Source: Lateolabrax maculatus (lineage: Eukaryota; Chordata; Actinopteri; Acropomatiformes; Lateolabracidae). Taken from it: a stretch of 64,000 nt of DNA. Under the pieces are notes generated by a model that saw nothing but the letters and a program-made list of their open reading frames with translations, did not search any database and was not told where the DNA came from. Each line of letters opens with the position of its first letter. Position 1 is the first letter of the stretch. Made by a program: the position numbers and the translations under genes. Of this stretch, positions 12,430 to 24,832 are shown in pieces. The stretch is taken from positions 280,001 through 344,000 of the forward strand of contig CM062218.1 in NCBI GenBank assembly GCA_031216445.1, given 5' to 3'.

Positions 12430-12880
12430 AAACCTGCAGTTTACCTGCTCAGAGCGTCAGTCCGTCGCTTCCTGCAGCCGCAGGACAACAACAACAACAA
12501 GAAGAAGAAGAAGAAGAAGCGGGCCGATGTTTCCACAGCAACAAACCGGAGAGAAAAGAAGTCCAGCACACACACACACACACACACACGCCGGGATCTG
12601 TGCGGGTCTCACCGGGGGATCACCGGGAGGCTCGAGCCGCGCTGCCTCCGTCCGTCTGTCCCGGCACGGTTCCGCTCGCCTACAGTCAAAAGAACAAGTG
12701 ACAACGTCCCGGTAACGTCCCCGGTCCGCAGCTCCGGTCTGACGGTCCACACACAGAGGCACCGCGGGCACGCGCACACATGCACGAACGAGGGGGCACG
12801 AGGGCAGTCACGATAATGCTGACTGAGCGCGTGCGCGTCTGTGTCCCCTGAGAGTCTGCGGAGATCAATAACCTTTAACT
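12430..12880 (-). promoter_or_regulatory. CpG-rich patch, candidate npr1 promoter / non-coding first exon
   Basis: A local CpG cluster in otherwise AT-rich DNA (for example CCGGGATCTGTGCGGGTC and CTCGAGCCGCGCTGCC). On the minus strand a donor-like GTGAGA lies at 12607-12612, and an acceptor-like CTGACAG ends at 9719, 22 bp before the npr1 ATG. A 5'-UTR intron is therefore possible. This is inference; the patch could instead belong to an unrecognised gene. Confidence 0.3.
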
Positions 12881-13703
12881 GACCCGAAACCCCGGACCCA
12901 GAACTGGACTCAGTTCACATGTCCGGCTGCCTCTGGCTCATCGTGACGCCATTTCTCACTATTTATCAATGGATCAATGGATCAATGGATCAATGGAGAA
13001 AATAATCAGCAGATGGATCCAGAATGAAAATAATCATCAGCTGCAGTCTGATACAAAACAGTTCAAAATGAGCTCCAACAGTAAAATCCTGCTTTTCCAT
13101 GAATGATGAGGAATAATAATCTAATGATAGAATATATAATAGTACAACAGGCACAGGGACATTTTACTGCGGAAATACTTTAACTACATGCAACTGATTA
13201 TACTCACAGACTTTTAACAGTTGTAACTGATGGGGGTCAGTCAGTGAACCTTCCTGGTCACATGCTGTGTTTACCTGATGATTTTATATTTATATTTAGA
13301 TGATGGTGTAAATACCCTATGGTATAATAGAATTTAGGGCTTTGAATATATAATGTGGTGACTTTGAAATATTTTTGATACAAACTTTGTTTCTGTGATT
13401 AAAATTATCTAAAACTCCAAATAATAAATAAAACAGTTATTCAACTAAAAATGACTAAATATTTATTCATCCTATCAAACACAAAACAACCAAACCATCA
13501 GTGTCACTGAAACTACAACTTAATACTCACCTTTTATAATCTGTTAATGTTTGGTGACGTTACTGTTTATTATTAACTTCGACCTTCAGCTTCGCTGCTG
13601 CTCTTTGACTTTGTCTCAGTGCTTGTAAAATTACATGTATTCTTAAAGACGTTTTGAATGTTTTGAGGATGAACAATGAAGTTTTGTGCTGATGTCACAA
13701 TCA

Positions 13704-13768
13704 GTGTGTGTGTGTTTGTGTGTGTTGTTCGTAAGGTTAATGAACAACACACACAAACACACACACAC
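13704..13768. repeat. 27-bp perfect TG/CA inverted repeat
   Basis: The left arm 13704-13730 ends TTTGTGTGTGTTGTTC. The loop is GTAAGGTTAAT. The right arm 13742-13768 starts GAACAACACACACAAACAC. It lies inside a run of TG and CA tracts that extends to 13960. Confidence 0.9.
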
Positions 13769-13907
13769 ACACACGACCCACTAAGTGTGTGTGTGTGTGT
13801 TTTAACAGGATACACCCGGTGGACCAGGAAGTCACTTAGTAACACACAGACACACACACACACACACACACACACACCTTCTCTGTACCTCTTCCTGGAA
13901 ATGATCA

Positions 13908-13962
<55 letters not shown>

Positions 13963-15261
13963 CCCTCCCACACTCTCCTGTTAATGAAAACTTGAATGTT
14001 TCTTCTGTCTGACGGTAAATGTTGCACTTGAACGCACCATGCAGACATTCTGCATTACAGGAAATGACTCCACCATCTGTTCTACAAACAAACTACAACC
14101 AGCAGGTTTCCCTCTGCAGGTTGTTTGTTCTCTGTAGCTCCATCAGCTGCTGATCGGCTGGGCGGCCTGTCGACGTGACAGCCCATCATACGGCAGTCGT
14201 GTGTACTGGAGTCACGTATACATTATTATAATGTTACGTATTACTAAACTTATAACCTGACTTGTTAGGTTAGTCCTCCAGAGTCAATAAGAGTCTTTTG
14301 AGACTCATTCTCTGCTCCCCTACGTTCACTTCCGAGGGTCTCCCACCTTTACCACCTTTTGTACTCCATGGGAGAGGAACGCAAGTTCCATGATCGCGAC
14401 TGACCGGAGGACTCTGTTATTTAGCTCTTTTGTCAAAGATATCCTGGTCTGGGCCTCTTCAGAAGCAGTAACCGGTTACACCAACAACGCCGGTCAAAAG
14501 ACTGCTACAGAACAACCGTCTTTGGGCTGTTTCTGTCGACAGAACAAGCCTTCGGGTCATGTTTATGCCTTTATGGAGTTTTTAAAGGTGGAAAGGTTTG
14601 TAGAAACCTTTCTGATTCAGACTGCCGCTCAAAATCTTATCGGATAATAAAATTATTGTAAAATGATTCAAATTGATCAATAATAGTCAGACTAGATGCT
14701 GAACGCTGATAGGAACAAATGAATATTCATACATCCCTTAAACTAACTTTAAAAATATTTTAATTTTTCTGATTTGGATTATGGATTGATCATGTGATGA
14801 CACATTCAAATAATCAATAATGAAACTTATAATAAATAATGAAATAATGAAACACAAAAACATCTCAAAGATGTTTCATTTAGTTTCATTTACCATGAAA
14901 AAATAAGTTTCCACCTGCTGGATATTTCTGTGGTTTGAGATAGAAAATATTAAACTGTTGAAACATAATTGACAATTACAGTTGAACCTCCGACCCGACA
15001 TGTGAGAGCTGCTGGTTTCATGAGAAACTGTTTAAAAGGACACAAAATAGCCTCAAATTAAAAAAAGGAGCAGTTTGATCAGTTAAATCTCTTGGCACAA
15101 TATAGGTTTCATGTTTATTTGATGATCCACACTATTTGAATGTTGTATTTTTTGCATACTGTGGCCTTGTCTCTCCTTATTTGTCTTTTAATATCTGTAT
15201 ATATATCATGTTTTAATTGATTATGGTCAAGTGAGAGTACAAGAGGATTTCTGTAAATTTA

Positions 15262-15760
15262 AATTACATTAACAGAAAATACAGAGGCCCCAAGACGCCT
15301 CCCAGAGGGACTACACAAGTTACTAGAGACAGAACAAGAGGATTTACCAAAATCTATTCCTGTAAAAAAACAAATCAAAATAGTTTGCATTCCCATTCAC
15401 GTTCACATTGTAATGGTACAAAGCCGGTTAAAAATTGGCAAAGGACTCCTTCGAGGTGAAAAAATGTATGGCTTTTATGCTATTTAAATTAAAATCATCA
15501 ATCTATTACAATCCATTAATTATTCCCAAACCTGGGGTCAACCCTGAAAAATTTTCCAGGTAACAAAATCCCCCGTGAATTTTTACCAGTGCATTCTGGG
15601 TCGTCATGTTTGATCTCCTAACTGTTCTGTATAACCTGACTGTTCATTTATATCATGTTTAACAGAAATAACAGAGGCTCCAGGACGCCTCCTTGAAGGA
15701 CTCCATAAGTTATTAAAGATGGAAAACAAAAGGATTTAACAAAGTCTGTTACTATAAAAG
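15262..15760. repeat. Diverged direct repeat pair of about 100 bp
   Basis: 15271-15370 and 15661-15760 share AACAGAAA...ACAGAGGC, GACGCCTCC, GGACT.CA.AAGTTA and AGGATTTA.CAAA. Probably fragments of one dispersed element; the class is unknown. Confidence 0.6.
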
Positions 15761-15988
15761 ATCAATTGATTATCGAGAGTTTCGTTTTCTGTTGAAAAAC
15801 TAAAAAAGTCAGAAAGTTCTGAGTCAAGGAGCTGAGAAACTGGTCTGGTTCAGTTTCAGTCTGTGTAACTTCCTGAAGCTTTTCCAAGTCTTTTGGGCTG
15901 CTGAATTTCTGATTTTAAGTAGAAATGATTAAATCATTTTCAGGGCACGTGCTAAAGTCTAATTTTAATTTTGACTTGTTTCACAGCA

Positions 15989-18792
15989 TCACGTTAGAAC
16001 TGGTCTCTCTGTGTGGCCGGTCTTCAGATGGTGGACCAGATACTCCCTCCTGGTGAAGGTCCTCCTGCAGAGTCTGCAGTGGTGTGGTCTATCCCCGCTG
16101 TGGACCTTCAGGTGTCTCTCCAGACTCTCCTTCCTGCTGAAGTCTCTGCTGCAGAATCCGCAGCGGTACGGTTTCTCTCCGGTGTGGACCCGTTTGTGGA
16201 TTTCCATCCTCCTGATGGAGCTGCACTTCTTTCCACACACGTCACAGGTGCTACCCTGCTCTTTGTGGGACCGCAGGTGGTCTCTCAGGGTCTCAGTGGA
16301 CTCCAGGAGATCCCCGCAGGCCCCGCACCGGCTCTCAGGTTCTTTGCAGTGGTTCTCGGCGTGTCGGACCAGAATACCCTGTGTGTAGAAGGAACTCCCA
16401 CAGACTCGGCAGCTAAAGGACTTGGCAGGACTCTGGAAGGGAGCCCTCTGTCTGCGGAGGCTGCAGGACATCTGGTCTGGGTCCTGAGATATGTTTTGTC
16501 TGATGTGTTTCCTCAGAGTTCGCTTTGAACTGAACTCTCGGCCACAGCTGCTGCAGACCAGCAGCTTCTGGTCTGCCGGAGGCCAAGTTCTAGTCCCCAG
16601 AGTCCTCTGGAGACCTGGTTCCAACTGAGCGTCATCACTGTCCTCAGTAGATGACTCTGACTCAATAACAGAGTCCCTTTTGAGGTCAGAAGGTTTGCAG
16701 TTCCCTCTGGGTTCTGGTCTTATCAGAAGGTCTGAGGGGGCAGGGAAAAATTCCTCTTCTCTGTGGGACTGAATAGGATTGGTTGAAGGACTTCCCTCAT
16801 CCTTGTAGCTCTCGATCAGCCAATCAGGACTGTGTGCGAACTTGGTGTTGGCCTCCTGTGGTCCTGAAGCTCCGTCCTCCTCCTGTTTGATGTGTAGACT
16901 GAAGCTCCGTCCACTCACCTGCTGCTCTTCTTCTGTGGTAAACAACTGCAGAACATCTGGAGGACAAGAACAAGCAGTCAGGTAAAAAACATGATAAAGG
17001 CAGTCAGGTACGTAATTAATGTCTTTGTCTCTCTCTCTGTGAATGGTGTCTTTTACTCTCTGTGTGTGTGTGAAAGGTGTCTTTGTGTCCAGAGGTGTAG
17101 TGCTACTTATTTAAGTACAGGAGCAGCCATGAAGGGGTTACATTGTGGCTGGTTTGTAACCGCTGTTCCTACGGTGGCAGGTTCACACACATTAGTAAAC
17201 TATAACTGACCACGTGATGAAAAGTTGGACTGACTTTATGAATAGTTTCATCATGTATTACACGGCAAGTAACATTAGTATTTGGCAATACCACGGAGTA
17301 GTAGGTTGTGTAACTACATCATCGTAACCTTTTACCTTTACCTGTTCCAAGCAAAGAAAGGGTTGCTGCCTTTTCATCTTTACTATTTGATGTTAGAAGC
17401 TATAACCGGGAGAAACAAAAATTATTTAATTCACTGACTACCGGCAGCTCTGGGCAACTTTTAAGGTGGAATGTTTACTCGCATATCACTCAATGCATGA
17501 GTTGACATTGTTAATCAATCAACACACCTTAAAATGTTAAATATGACAACTTTGAACATTCCATTTGTTTTTATTGGCTGTCTTGCATGACATTTGCTGT
17601 AGTATTGATCAGATCTTCAACCGCCTAAAAAAAAAAAAAATGTATATGCATTTCAGCCTGATTATGTGAACCGTGAATGTGTCCTCACATTCACGGTTCA
17701 CATAAACACCAAACACATATTTGTGTCTCTGTGTGTGAAATTGTGTTGCTTACACTTTAATGCATCAGTATTAACAACCTAATGTCATATTGAACTATAT
17801 ATCAGTCACAAAAGATACTTTACTGCAGAACTAATACTTTTACTACTTATACTTTAACCACAAGAAGCTGATGATACTTCTGTAGGATTTTGAATGCAGT
17901 ACTTTTACCTGTAATGGAGTCATTTTTACATTCTTGCCAATTTTACTTTTAATATTTTAGTAAAGGATCTGAATATTTCTTCCAGCATTGAAACATCTTG
18001 AAATACTCAAATATTAAGTATATTAAAGTACAAGCACCTAATTTGAACTTAAGTACAGTACTTGGATGTACTAATTATCTTCTAACCACTGTTGACCGTT
18101 GCCATAGAAACTGCTCTCAGCTAGTGGATAAAGTTTTTGGCTTTAAATTAGTTTTTATTTAGAGAAACAAACTGGTATCGGAGTGGTTCCGGCCAGAGGA
18201 GCTCAGTATTTAAATCACATCTTTTTAACATACGTTACTTTTGAGTATTTTCGTCATTTGTAACAAGATACTTTTGGTTCCAGCTTCACACTAACGCTGG
18301 TTTCCAGTTTTACGGGGTTTCCTCAACACAACAGCGACATCTGGCGGGAAAGAACTGCGACGTCACACACTTAGCGGACATTTTCTTTATCGAACCAACA
18401 AACATCAGTTTTTTTGTCCACTGACCCGCCGGCCTGTCCGGTCCGTCCGCCGGTCTGTCCGGTCCGTCCGCCGGTCGGTCCGGTCCGTCCGGTCCGTCCG
18501 GTCGGTCCGCCGGTCGGTCCGGTCCGTCCGGTCGGTCCGGTCGGTCCGCCGGTCGGTCCGGTCCGTCCGCCGGTCGGTCCGGTCCGTCCGGTCGGTCCGG
18601 TCCGTCCGCCGGTCGGTCCGCCGGTCCCTCAGCAGCCTCCAACAGTCTCCGGTGTCGGTCGATCTCTTGTTTTAACCGGAAAACCTCGCGTTCATATTCG
18701 GCGATAGTTCTGGCAAAACGCCGGAAAATGTCATCGGTGGCTGCGGTGAGACGCTGGTCGACAAACCGGCGCAACATGTCGAGCTTCAACAT
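15989..18792 (-). CDS. C2H2 zinc-finger gene A (leader exon plus finger exon)
   Basis: Probable DNA-binding nuclear protein, about 444 residues. Leader exon 18426-18792 (ATG 18792): a predicted helical segment with RLTAATDDIFRRFARTIAEY and EIDRHRRLLEAA, followed by a proline/aspartate-rich low-complexity tail of about 65 residues encoded by a minisatellite and reaching the donor GTCAGT. Finger exon 15989-16956 (acceptor CTCCAG) begins in phase 1 with DVLQLFTTEEEQQ, then an acidic stretch and about six C2H2 motifs. The first is degenerate (CSSCGREF...KHIRQN); good ones include CDVCGKKCSSIRRMEIHKRV and CGFCSRDFSRKESLERHLKV. It ends TERPVLT and lacks the FIQL tail of B-D. Target unknown. Confidence 0.82.
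17662..17705. repeat. Perfect 20-bp inverted repeat with 4-nt loop
   Basis: The left arm is TTATGTGAACCGTGAATGTG, the loop TCCT, and the right arm is its exact reverse complement. It lies in the intron of gene A, after a poly-A run. Confidence 0.92.
17800..18095. repeat. Dispersed repeat fragment (GAATGCAGTACTTTTAC family)
   Basis: Contains TACTTTTACTACTTATACTT, GAATGCAGTACTTTTACCTG and AAGTACAGTACTTGGATGTA. These match the words near 8.3 kb and 57.9 kb. Within the gene A intron. Confidence 0.5.
18427..18632 (-). repeat. GC-rich coding minisatellite in the gene A leader
   Basis: Plus-strand units of GGTCCGTCCGCC and GGTCGGTCCGCC (12-20 bp, irregular) are repeated about 15 times. On the coding strand they read as GPDRPADGPDRPDGPDRPA-type peptide. 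The array ends only at the splice donor. Confidence 0.9.
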
Positions 18793-20094
18793 GTCGGTAC
18801 CGACTGAAACTGCCCGTGATGACGATTATGATGATGAAGAATGTCGGTCCGACCGGAACAGGTCAAGTTAGACCGGAAGTTGTCATAATAAAAGCACCGT
18901 AGGGGCGGACAGAAGAACTAATAAATTAATATTTGTTTTCTGATTAAACCATCAGTTCTGCTGCTGCGTTCAAAGCTCTGACTAAAGTTATTTGCCATCA
19001 CAGACACCAACATAACATCCAGAACATTATTTATGTACTTAAATCGTTTCATTTACACTCAGTTCCTTGAAGTTTTTCATTAATACGTTTAATTTCCACA
19101 TTTCAGTATTTCAGAGACCCAACGAACTGATTCATGGACCTCAGGAACATTTTAACATTTAAAACCTCAAGACTTTCTATTTAATGTTACAGAAGTTGTT
19201 TTATTCTGAAAGTTTGAGCGTGTTTTAATTCAGAACTTCACCTGTAAACATGATTCACACCTGTAAGAGTCTGAGGACTGTCATGACTGTCAGGTGACAC
19301 AAGGCTCTGTGTGTGTGTAGGATCCCAGGAACTCATTTAAGTTCCCCTGGAACATTTCAAGGACCACAGGAACATTACAAACACATCAGTTAGAGCAGCT
19401 TCGATGTAAATATTCCTCCTGACAGGATGAACTGTTATCAGGTGGAGATAGACTGATATTATTATTAATTTATGAATAAATGGGACATTTTTAGAGTTGT
19501 TGAACCGTGAACATCAGTTTATTTCTGTAAGCCACATTGTGACATATATATATAAAACAATCTTTATGATGTGAGAATATAATGAAACTTTCCTGAACGG
19601 TAAAGGAGTTGGGATGCTGACTCTGTCAACAATTAGTCGACTGATCGCCAACTGATCTGAGAATCGAATAGTTGTTTCTAATTTCTTTGAGTTTTAGACG
19701 GTTGGACAAAACAAGACATTTAATAAACATTGCATTGATCTTACATTGATTATAACGGCCATTTTTCATTATTTTCTGGCATTTTATAGACAAACAGATA
19801 AATTGATCAACCCAAATTATAATCAACAGATTAATCGCTAATGAAAATGATTGTTAGCTAGCAGATTTAATTAGAAAACATACATCTGAAAACATGTTTT
19901 TACATTTTTTCACTTGAAAAATGAAAAAGTGAAATAGTATGTAAAGACTAAAAGCCATTTTATAGATTTTTGGTGATTTGAAGAACCATCGCAGCAGATT
20001 TCTGTTTATCAGTTCGACAGAAACAGTTCAGCTGATGGTCTGTCAATGACCCCCCCCAACCCCTGAACAGGAGAAACGCTGGTCTGCGTGGACT
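18793..20094. other. Intergenic, genes A to B
   Basis: Upstream flank of gene A and downstream flank of gene B. AT-rich with no tandem array and no ORF worth calling (one of 66 codons at 19626-19826). Confidence 0.6.
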
Positions 20095-23000
20095 CTACAG
20101 CTGTATGAAGTCTGACTGCAGACCGTCCCGCCTCCTGATTGGATCTTTGCTGAGCCGGATGTCCAGGTGGACCTTCATGTGGACGTCTCTGGAGCGTTTC
20201 TCCTGATAGCTCTTCCCGCAGACCCTGCAGCTGTAGGGTTTCTCTCCGGTGTGCGTCAGCAGGTGTTTCTTCAGGTCATTCTTGGTGACGAAAGCCTTCC
20301 AGCACAGGTGGCAGCTGAACGCTCGCTCCTTCTTGTGGAAGCGAATGTGAGTCTCCAGGTATCCTTTGGTGCTGAAGCTCTTGTTGCAGAGGCTGCAGCT
20401 GAACGGCTTCTCGCCAGTGTGGGTCAACATGTGGGCGTTCAGCCCTCCCACCTGCCTGAAGGCTTTCCCGCAGACGCGACACTGGAACGGCTTCTCGCCC
20501 GTGTGGATCCTCTTGTGGACCTCCAGGACGTGGATCGAGGCCAGGCTCTTCCCACAGGTCTCGCAGGAGACGCGGTGGGCTGGTTTGTCTCCGGTGTGGT
20601 TTCTGATGTGTGTCGTCAGAGCGCCGTTATCAATGAACGTTTTCCCGCAGAACTCGCAGATGTACGGTCGCTCCCCACTGTGGATCCTCTTGTGGCGTCG
20701 CAGTGCACCGGGCCGCGGGAAGGATTTACCACATACACCACAGCAGTACGGTTTGACACCGGTGTGACTCCGCATGTGAGTCTCAATGTTTTGGTAGGTT
20801 TTACCACAGATGTGACAAATTTTACCGGCATCTCTGTGAGTCTGCAGATGGTCCGTCAGGGACTCTGATGGCAGTACGCTTTCGCCGCAGATGCCGCAGA
20901 TGGACTCTGCCGAGTGACTTTTAGCGTGTTTCCTCAAACTACCTTTACTCTGAAAAGACTCCCCGCAGACTTTGCAGCAGTGAGACGTCTGAGTCGACAC
21001 ATTGATGTTGTCTTCAACAGGTGGACGTTTCTCCGTATCAGACTTCAGACTCTCAGAGTCCGGCGGACGCTCGCCGTCCTCATCGCCGTGGATCTCCCAC
21101 AAGTGACTCTTGCTGTGAGTCTTCAAGGCGCTGCTCTCCATGAAGGTCTTCCCGCAGTGCTGGCAGACGTATGGGCGGTCCCCGCCGTGAATCTTCTTGT
21201 GGCGCCTCAGCGCTCCGGGTCGGGGGAAACGTTTGTTGCAGACGCCACAGCGGTATGGTTTGATCCCCGTGTGGCTTCGCATATGTGTCTCCATGTTCTG
21301 GAAACTCTTACCGCAGATGCTGCAGGTCCCATTAGTCTCTCTGTGAGACTGCAGATGAGTCAGCAGACCGTCAGGTGAGTCCAGCTCCTGTCCACAGACA
21401 CCACAGAAGCTCTGAGACTCCCTGCAGTGCGTCTCAGCGTGTTTCCTCAAGAACCCCCGACTGTGGAAGGAATCACCGCAGACTTTGCAGCAGAGCGAGG
21501 ACGGCTGAGACGACTTCAGATGAGAGCTCTGCCTTCCATCTGTCTTTGGGTTCAGTGTGTCTGACTGACCATCTTCGTCCTCACTCTGGTCTCGGTCGTC
21601 TTCTTCGTGGGTCTTCAGGTGATCCTTGAGCAGCTGGTTTTGGGTGAAGGTCAGTCCACAGACCGGGCAGACGTCAGGCGTCCTCCTGCTGTGGATCTTT
21701 TTGTGTCTCCTCAGCGCTCCCGGTCGGGGGAAGCTCTTGTCGCAAGCATCGCAGCTGTATGGTTTGACTCCGGTGTGACTCCTCATGTGCGTCTCCATGT
21801 TCTGAAACGTCTTCCCACAGATCTCACACGTCCCGCCACTGCTGACGGTTTCTCTGTGAGATCTGAGATGGTCGAACAAGCCATCTGAGGTCTGGAAGTG
21901 TTCTCCACAGACTCCGCAGAGCCTCTCCGGGTTGTCGGAGTGTGTTTCCACGTGTTTCATCAGATTCCCTTTGTGGCAGAAACTCTTTCCACAGATGACA
22001 CAGCGATGAGCCGTCGGCGGGTCCAATGACACAGCCGGCCGTCTCCGACCGCCAGAGCGCCGTCCTCCGTCCGTCCTGTTTGTTTCTATATTACTGGACG
22101 AGTCGTCGCTTCCTCTCCAGTCGTCGTCGCTCTCGGCTGCAGAGACGTCTGAGGAGGCGGAGCTGAGCGGGGCTGTGGGGGGGTGGGCAGGGTCCACCAC
22201 ACACAGCACGGGGGGGGTTTCGTCAGCGCTGGTCGTCCTCAGAGTGGAGGAGCTGATGGACTCTGCAAGAGAAAATTAGATATGGTAATTAGTTCATCAT
22301 CCTCAGAGAACGTTTTTATTAAAACCGTCATGTCCTCGTGGACGAAACCTGATCTGATACATCAGGTCAGGATCAGACTGGATCATTTTGGACTGGACTG
22401 TGATAGGCTGCGTACCTCATCACCTACATGCCTACATGCTTACAGGTCAAAAGGCGCAATGAAAGAAAAGATTTTGAAGATGGAGAAGTGTGGACAGCAG
22501 GCGGAGACAGCTGAGACTGCGGTCACGTAGCCCGTCGCTCACTGAAGCAAACAATTTGATGCTGTGATTTTAGAAACAATGGAAAAGAAGATTCCCCTTC
22601 ATGTTCCTTCTGCTGCTTTCCTCATTTATTTTATGTTTGAACTCATTCAAGTGACTCAAGTTTCCTTAATAATGTGGAGACTCATCAGGTCTGTTACAGG
22701 AAGAGTCAAACAACAATGAAGCCGATAACTTCAAAGCAAATATCATATTCACAAGGCCTGATTCCTTCAGTTTCTTCCAAACAAAGACGTGTTTTATGTT
22801 CAGTCATTCTGAGTCTAAAGGATTTTAAAAGCTTTAGAGACGTCTCTTCTCTTCAGAAACACTGTGCTGTAACCTTCCTGTGTTGTTAATAAAGTTAAAG
22901 GCTGTGAACGGGCCACTCTCTGACCTCTGGTTACCTAGCAACAGTGGAAGCTGATGTGGCTCCAACATGGCGGCAGCTCACCTGTCCGGTTCAGTCGGAC

Positions 23001-23288
23001 CACCGGGCTCAGCACCGCCTCCAGCAGCCGGTTCTGCCGCTCCAGCTGCCGCCGGTAATCCTCCACCTCCCGCTCCATCAACCCGACGATCCGCTCCGCC
23101 GCTGCCGCCAGCCGCTCGGTGAGCAGCAGCCGCAGCAGGTGGAGCAGGCGGCCCCCGGAGCCCCCGGAGCCCCCGCCCCGCTTCTCCAGCAGTCCCAGGA
23201 TCTCCTCCCCGACCCGGGTCAGCTGCTCCGACACCGACTCCGTCAGGGCCCGGAGCCCGCAGCGCGGCGGGGTTTCTGTCAGAGACAT
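20095..23288 (-). CDS. C2H2 zinc-finger gene B, about 20 fingers
   Basis: Probable sequence-specific DNA-binding nuclear protein of about 824 residues. Leader exon 22982-23288: I chose ATG 23288 (MSLTETPPRCG). An upstream in-frame ATG at 23411 is possible but lies before the usual leader start. The leader has two TERLAAAAERIVGLME-like helices separated by a glycine-rich insert, and donor ACAG/GTGAGC in phase 1. Finger exon 20095-22262 follows acceptor TTGCAG. After an acidic/serine segment come about 20 fingers. The first 15 form three copies of a five-finger block, each with a short third finger (CEICGKTFQNMETHMRSH type) and an FPRPGALRRHKKIH finger. Five further fingers follow, mostly with TGEKP linkers, and the protein ends SDFIQL. 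Confidence 0.88.
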
Positions 23289-23423
23289 CCCGGAACGGAG
23301 CTCCGTCCACCGGCCAGCAGGAAGGAAAACAACCCGGGTCTGTTCCGGGTCAATGACTGAGGGGGGCCAGAGACCGGAGAGCGTCCCCTGCTGGACCGGA
23401 GGACACACCACAAAATCACAGTC

Positions 23424-24832
23424 AACTATATGATACTATAGACAGTACTGACAGGACTAATACTACTGACAGTACTGACAGGACTAATACCACTGACAGG
23501 ACTAATACTACTGACAGTACTGACAGTACTAATACCACTGACAGGACTAATACTACTGACAGTACTGACAGTACTAATACCACTGACAGGACTAATACTA
23601 CTGACAGTACTGACAGTACTAATACCACTGACAGGACTAATACTACTGACAGTACTGACAGTACTAATACCACTGACAGGACTAATACTACTGACAGTAC
23701 TGAGACTACAGACAGTACTGACAGGACTAATACCACTGACATTACTGACAGGACTAATACCACTGACAGTACTGACAGTACTAATACCACTGACAGGACT
23801 AATACTACTGACAGTACTGAGACTACAGACAGGACTAATACTACTGACAGTACTGAGACTACAGACAGTACTGACAGGACTAATACTACTGACAGTACTA
23901 ATACTACTGACAGGACTAATACCACTGACAGTACTGACAGTACTAATACCACTGACAGTACTGACAGTACTAATACCACTGACAGGACTAATACTACTGA
24001 CAGTACTGACAGTACTAATACCACTGACAGGACTAATACTACTGACAGTACTGAGACTACAGACAGGACTAATACTACTGACAGTACTGAGACTACAGAC
24101 AGTACTGACAGGACTAATACCACTGACAGTACTGACAGGACTAATACTACTGACAGTACTGACAGGACTAATACCACTGACAGTACTGACAGGACTAATA
24201 CTACTGACAGGACTAATACTACTGACAATACTGACAGGACTAATACTACTGACAGTACTGACAGTACTAATACCACTGACAGGACTAATACTACTGACAG
24301 TACTGAGACTACAGACAGGACTAATACTACTGACAGTACTGAGACTACAGACAGTACTGACAGGACTAATACTACTGACAGTACTGACAGGACTAATACT
24401 ACTGACAGGACTAATACCACTGACAGTACTGACAGGACTAATACTACTGACAGGACTAATACTACTGACAGTACTGAGACTACTACAGACAGTACTGACA
24501 GGACTAATACTACTGACAGTACTGACAGGACTAATACTACTGACAGTACTAATACCACTGACAGGACTAATACTACTGACAGTACTGACAGGACTAATAC
24601 TACTGACAGTACTGACAGTACTGACAGGACTAATACTACTAATACTACTGACAGGACTAATACTACTGACAGTACTAATACCACTGACAGGACTAATACT
24701 ACTGACAGTACTGAGACTACAGACAGTACTGACAGTACTAATACTACTGACATGACTAATACTACTGACAGTACTGAGACTACAGACAGAACTGACAGTA
24801 CTAATACCACTGACAGTACTAATACTAAAAAA
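23424..24832. repeat. 1.4-kb array of 9-bp words directly upstream of gene B
   Basis: Built from ACTGACAGT, ACTGACAGG, ACTAATACC/T, ACTGAGACT and ACAGACAGT in recurring orders. All words are 9 bp, so reading frames stay open and give false minus-strand ORFs of 479 and 504 codons. The array begins about 135 bp upstream of the gene B start codon. Confidence 0.95.

Larger units (their letters stand above)
9698..15988. other. Gene-poor stretch upstream of npr1
   Basis: Between the npr1 start codon and the 3' end of zinc-finger gene A. Mostly AT-rich unique DNA with CA/TG microsatellites (10191-10204, 10567-10673, 12188-12211, 12567-12591, 13704-13960) and a CpG-rich patch (listed separately). 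ORFs at 10776, 11363, 11849 and 14390 show no recognisable domain and I do not call them. No RNA gene seen. Confidence 0.6.

Noticed and set aside
12313..12868. Overlapping ORFs on both strands in the CpG-rich patch
   Set aside because: Low-complexity (AAC, AAG, CA runs) and no recognisable domain; better explained as promoter or UTR.
14390..14647. 85-codon plus-strand ORF in a slightly different sequence context
   Set aside because: No motif I recognise; could be an old retroelement piece, but evidence is insufficient.
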